DNA from: Nocardia uniformis NBRC 13702
GTDB taxonomy: Bacteria > Actinomycetota > Actinomycetes > Mycobacteriales > Mycobacteriaceae
Length of the DNA: 36,702 bases
Reading direction: 5' to 3'
Assembly (NCBI RefSeq): GCF_001613345.1
Contig: NZ_BDCE01000009.1
Location: forward strand, 1-36,702
Position numbers and translations under genes: made by a program. Positions 33,709 to 36,702 of this stretch are shown piece after piece (the first letter of the stretch is position 1; the number at the start of each line of letters is the position of its first letter). The notes beneath the pieces are model-generated. The model searched no databases. It worked only from the letters and a program-made list of their open reading frames with translations, and had not been told where the DNA came from.

Positions 33709-34307
33709 CGAGCCGGAACGGATGCCACCGAGAGGAGCGCGTCCGCGATCTGCTGGCAGAAAGCGTCGGCGTCTTCGTTGCCGTGAGTGAGGGCGCGGAT
33801 AAGGGTTGCGCCGCGCAGGAATTCGAAAACGGCGTCGACATCACAGCCGGGTGCGGCCTGCCCGTGCGCCGCCGCACCGATCAGCATTTCCCGCAGGGCC
33901 TGCCGGGTGGGCTGTTCACCGCGGTCGAGCAGACGGCGGTAGCTCTCCCGATCATCGTGGTAGGCGGCGAGTAGGCCCGGAATAGCCGCGCGGGCCGCCG
34001 GCTGCGCGGCGGCGGAGAGAAACAGCCGGGTCCACGCGAGTAGATCCGCGCGCAGATCACCGGTGGGGGCCGGGTGATTGCCGGTGTCGAGCGCGAAGAC
34101 CGCATCCTCGATCAGCGCCCGTTTGCTGGGCCAGCGCCGGTAGATCGACGTCGTGACCACCCCGGCCCGCCGTGCCACGGCCGCAATGGTGGTGGCCTCG
34201 TAACCCTCGCTGACCAGTAGTTCCTGCGCAGCGGTCAGGACCTGGGCATCCAACTGCGGGTCACGGGGGCGGCCCGGGCCGGTACGGATCCCCTCGGGAG
34301 CGGTCAC
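33687..34307 (-). CDS. TetR-family regulator
   Basis: A 206-residue regulator. Residues about 19-66 are the helix-turn-helix (LDAQVLTAAQELLVSEGYEATTIAAVARRAGV, then TTSIYRRWPSKRALI). The C-terminal domain resembles the TetR_C type found in AcrR-like proteins; the ligand is unknown. The GTG at 34307 follows GGAAGG by six bases; an overlapping ATG two bases upstream is out of frame. It is divergent from the CrtC-like/kinase gene pair and probably controls it; the AT-rich space 34350-34400 would hold the operator. Confidence 0.87.
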   Translation of the reverse strand: MTAPEGIRTGPGRPRDPQLDAQVLTAAQELLVSEGYEATTIAAVARRAGVVTTSIYRRWPSKRALIEDAVFALDTGNHPAPTGDLRADLLAWTRLFLSAAAQPAARAAIPGLLAAYHDDRESYRRLLDRGEQPTRQALREMLIGAAAHGQAAPGCDVDAVFEFLRGATLIRALTHGNEDADAFCQQIADALLSVASVPARYNNPHQ

Positions 34308-34431
34308 ATGAGCCCTTCCGTCGCGTCGCGAGATTTTCCGAATCAGGGTATCCCCGAACCGTGTTTGAAATACGCTACGCCTCGTATTCTAATTTGAGGC
34401 TAACCGCCGAGCTCCACGAGAGGTACCAGCG

Positions 34432-35544
34432 ATGCTGACACCCCAGGACGAACTCCTCTGCCATCAGCTCCCCACCACCTTCGATCATGTGCAACAGAGC
34501 GATCTGCGCTGGACCGAGCGAATCGTCCTGTACGGCTTCGATACCACCGGGACCGTCAGCATCATGACCGGTTTGGCGCGTTACCCCAATCGCAATGTCA
34601 TGGATGCCTATGCCATGGTCACGGTCCGGGGCAGGGCGCACGTGGTGCGCCTGTCCCGCGAAATCTCCGGCCAGTACGACGGTTTGGGCTCCTGGCAGGT
34701 GGGCCCCTACCGCTACGAGGTGATCGAACCGCTGCGCAAGGTGCGCGCCACCCTCGACGACAATGAGCACGGGGTACGTCTAGAGCTCGACTTCGAGGCC
34801 GAATTCCCCGCCTATGAACAGGAACCCGCGTTCTTCCGCAGCCGGGGCCGGGTCAAGGAGGACGCCCGGCGCTACTACCAGAACGGCCGCATCTCGGGCT
34901 GGGTGGAGGTCGACGGCGAGCGCATCGATATCGACCCGGACACCTGGTGGTTCGGTCGCGACCACTCCTGGGGCACCCGGCACGGCGGTGGTGGCGGCAG
35001 TCTGTCCGAAGGCGACGGCCTGCAGCCCTCCGAAATCCCGGACGGGGTCCTGTATTTCATGGGGATCTTCCAATTCGAGGGCGAGCTGGTGCATTTCGCG
35101 CAGCGGGAGACCGCCGATGGACAGCGGTGGCATTTCGAGGGCACGGTGCTCCCGGGTATCGACTCCGGCTCCGCACCGGTGCCGATCGTGGCGGTGGAGC
35201 ACGATCTCCAGTTCCGCGACGACTTCCGAATCGTGAGCGGCGGATCCTTCCACACCGTCGGGGCCGATGGCGCGAAGCGTGACTTCTCCATTATCCCGAT
35301 CAGCGACTTCTGGCCCGGGCTGGCCGGATACGACATGTACCGGGGCTACGCCTCCGGCCTGTGGAAGGGCCCGCGGTACAGCGACGGGTTCACCGTCGAT
35401 CTGTCCGATACCGCGGAACTGCGCCAGGTGAGCATGCTGAGCGAAACCTTCTGCCGCGTCGAACACGACGGAAAGGTTGGGTACGGCCTGGTCGAGATGG
35501 TGTTCATGGGCCGCAATGAGCGCTACGGATACGAGGGGTTCTGA
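34432..35544 (+). CDS. CrtC/tocopherol-cyclase-like beta-rich protein (DUF7064/7065-like)
   Basis: A 370-residue protein rich in beta strands with many Trp, Tyr and Phe. WWFGRDHSWGTRHGG near 172 and YFMGIFQFEGELVHFAQRE near 208 resemble blocks in hydroxyneurosporene-synthase-like (CrtC, lipocalin-type) proteins and in DUF7064/7065 proteins of mycobacteria. The role is unknown; binding or modifying a lipid-like molecule is a reasonable guess. No signal peptide. The kinase-fold gene begins three bases after its stop, so the two form an operon. Confidence 0.6.
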   Translation: MLTPQDELLCHQLPTTFDHVQQSDLRWTERIVLYGFDTTGTVSIMTGLARYPNRNVMDAYAMVTVRGRAHVVRLSREISGQYDGLGSWQVGPYRYEVIEPLRKVRATLDDNEHGVRLELDFEAEFPAYEQEPAFFRSRGRVKEDARRYYQNGRISGWVEVDGERIDIDPDTWWFGRDHSWGTRHGGGGGSLSEGDGLQPSEIPDGVLYFMGIFQFEGELVHFAQRETADGQRWHFEGTVLPGIDSGSAPVPIVAVEHDLQFRDDFRIVSGGSFHTVGADGAKRDFSIIPISDFWPGLAGYDMYRGYASGLWKGPRYSDGFTVDLSDTAELRQVSMLSETFCRVEHDGKVGYGLVEMVFMGRNERYGYEGF

Positions 35545-35547
35545 GCC

Positions 35548-36570
35548 GTGGTCAACTTCCGACTACCCCCTGAGCAGATTCCGGGCGTATTGGAACCGAT
35601 ACTGCGCCAGCGGCTTCCATCTGCCGATAGCGCTCGTATTCGGAACTGGTCGCCCAGCCCGCGCGGATTCGCCACCGAGACATTCCTGTTCGAGGCCGCC
35701 GACGAGTCCAGCACCCTGCCCCTGGTATTCCGGCGACCCCCGGATATGTCTTTGTTTCCGGATTACGACCTGTTGCGGCAGGTGCTGGTTATGCAACGCC
35801 TTGCCGATACCAGCCTTCCGGTCCCGACCGTGCGATGGCTGGACCGTTCGGAGGGGGCGTTGGGCACACCGTATTTCGTCATGGACCGCCTCGCGGGGGA
35901 AGCGCCCAGCGACTACCCGTCGTATCACGTGGCGGGCAACTACTACGCCGCGAGCCCACAGCACCGCGCCCGCATGTGGTGGGGCTGTGTGGATACCATC
36001 GCCGCTGTCCACCGGGTCGACTGGCGGGCACTGGGACTGGAGTTCCTGACCATGCCCGACTGCGGCACCCGCCCGGGGGAACAGATCGTGAATTACCTCG
36101 ACGCGGCACTGACCTGGGCGGCGGGTGAACAACCTCCCACCTACCGCCGCGCCATCGAATGGTTGCGGGCCAACAGCTACGACCCCGAGCACGTCACCCT
36201 GCTGTGGGGTGACGCCCGCATGTCGAACATCCTCTACAGCAAGGACTTCGAAGTCGCGGGCGTCCTCGACTGGGAAATCGCCTATATCGGCGACCACGAG
36301 GCCGACCTGGCCTGGATGCTCTTCCTGGATTGGGCCAGTAGCGAATTCGAGGGCCACCCGCCACTGCCGGGCACTCCCACCCGCGCGGAAACCATCGCCT
36401 ACTACGAGGCCCGCACCGGTATGACGGTGCGCAACCTCCGGTTCAACGAGGTCCTCGCGGCCGTCCTGCTGTCGGTCCCGCTACTGCGCATGACCAGTCG
36501 CGTCCAGCTGCCCCCGGATATGAATATCACCGGCTTCTGCACGACGCGCATCGAGCAGTTGATTTCCTGA
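35548..36570 (+). CDS. Aminoglycoside-phosphotransferase-fold kinase (APH family)
   Basis: A 340-residue phosphotransferase-family protein. The catalytic loop is LLWGDARMSNIL, with D222 as the base and N227; the usual His before Gly-Asp is Trp here. The metal-binding DWE is at 241-243, followed by GDHEADLAWM. Similar actinobacterial proteins act on small molecules or are acyl-CoA-dehydrogenase partners; resistance should not be assumed. The GTG at 35548 follows the upstream stop by three bases, so translation is probably coupled. Confidence 0.82.
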   Translation: MVNFRLPPEQIPGVLEPILRQRLPSADSARIRNWSPSPRGFATETFLFEAADESSTLPLVFRRPPDMSLFPDYDLLRQVLVMQRLADTSLPVPTVRWLDRSEGALGTPYFVMDRLAGEAPSDYPSYHVAGNYYAASPQHRARMWWGCVDTIAAVHRVDWRALGLEFLTMPDCGTRPGEQIVNYLDAALTWAAGEQPPTYRRAIEWLRANSYDPEHVTLLWGDARMSNILYSKDFEVAGVLDWEIAYIGDHEADLAWMLFLDWASSEFEGHPPLPGTPTRAETIAYYEARTGMTVRNLRFNEVLAAVLLSVPLLRMTSRVQLPPDMNITGFCTTRIEQLIS

Positions 36571-36702
36571 CAGCTTCGGCCACAGGGCGAGCGCGATCAT
36601 CAGCCCGAACGCCGAACTCGAAAGTGCGACGTCGGCGCGCGGTCCGTCACCACGGCATGTTCGCGTTTCGTCATACCGGCATGCCCGCGCCCCCGTCATC
36701 CC
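36571..36702. other. Window end with a partial dispersed repeat
   Basis: The last 40 bases have GTCATACCGGCATGCC and CCGTCATCCC, which look like decayed starts of the dispersed repeat seen at 10039 and 16660. A minus-strand hydrophobic reading (FGLMIALALWPKL, about 36576-36618) may be a fragment of a membrane protein, but nothing else supports it. Confidence 0.35.

Noticed and set aside
36481..36699. 72-residue minus-strand ORF at the window end
   Set aside because: It overlaps the end of the kinase gene and a decayed repeat; one hydrophobic stretch is not enough support.

Overview
The window looks like the chromosome of a high-GC actinomycete of the Nocardia/Rhodococcus/Mycobacterium group. 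The evidence is GC-rich coding DNA with many GTG starts, a murT-gatD pair and a lysC-asd pair (genes that lie close together in Mycobacterium tuberculosis too), a cholesterol-oxidase-like Tat substrate, XRE/DUF397 genes and probable leaderless transcripts. A Nocardia-like genus is my best guess; no rRNA or other marker settles it.

Layout. 1-412: a dispersed repeat and the two ends of an internally deleted IS605-type transposon. 413-3394: a LysR regulator with a very long low-complexity N-terminal extension, divergent from an EamA-type exporter. 3621-8084: a Tat-exported flavin oxidoreductase, a PPOX-class flavoprotein, and murT-gatD, which amidate lipid II. 8302-13397: a cholesterol-oxidase-like GMC enzyme, a repeat-rich gap with DnaA-box-like sites, a voltage-sensor-like membrane protein without a pore, LtrA, an SRPBCC protein and a DUF1918 protein. 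13530-16594: a RibD/DHFR-like reductase under a palindromic operator, then lysC and asd (first two steps of the aspartate pathway). 16745-22151: a YoaK/DUF1275 membrane protein, a small protein, an XRE-TPR regulator with a possible leader peptide, a 28-bp tandem repeat, a secreted serine hydrolase and an APC permease.

22549-26669 is the most informative stretch. A Fur-family regulator and a clade-3 catalase are translationally coupled. The last 58 bases of the catalase gene occur again 2.1 kb downstream (26559-26616) with six mismatches, most of them synonymous, followed by a strong terminator. Between the two copies lies a visibly less GC-rich block with an XRE(DUF5753)-DUF397 pair and a divergent operon of three overlapping or abutting small genes. 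It reads as an island inserted at the 3' end of the catalase gene, or as the scar of a collapsed tandem duplication.

26670-36570: a TetR regulator divergent from a DHA2-family efflux pump with a 29-bp operator, an alpha/beta hydrolase, a tRNA-like remnant, a secreted SGNH/PKD hydrolase, a small secreted protein, a second TetR regulator, and a two-gene unit (CrtC-like protein plus aminoglycoside-phosphotransferase-fold kinase). Between the small secreted protein and the second TetR gene, 33116-33539 holds an array of stem-loops about 50 bp apart. Their stems differ in sequence but keep pairing, while most loops share a G-rich sequence. A 19-codon membrane-peptide ORF follows it. This array is my leading candidate for an undescribed element.
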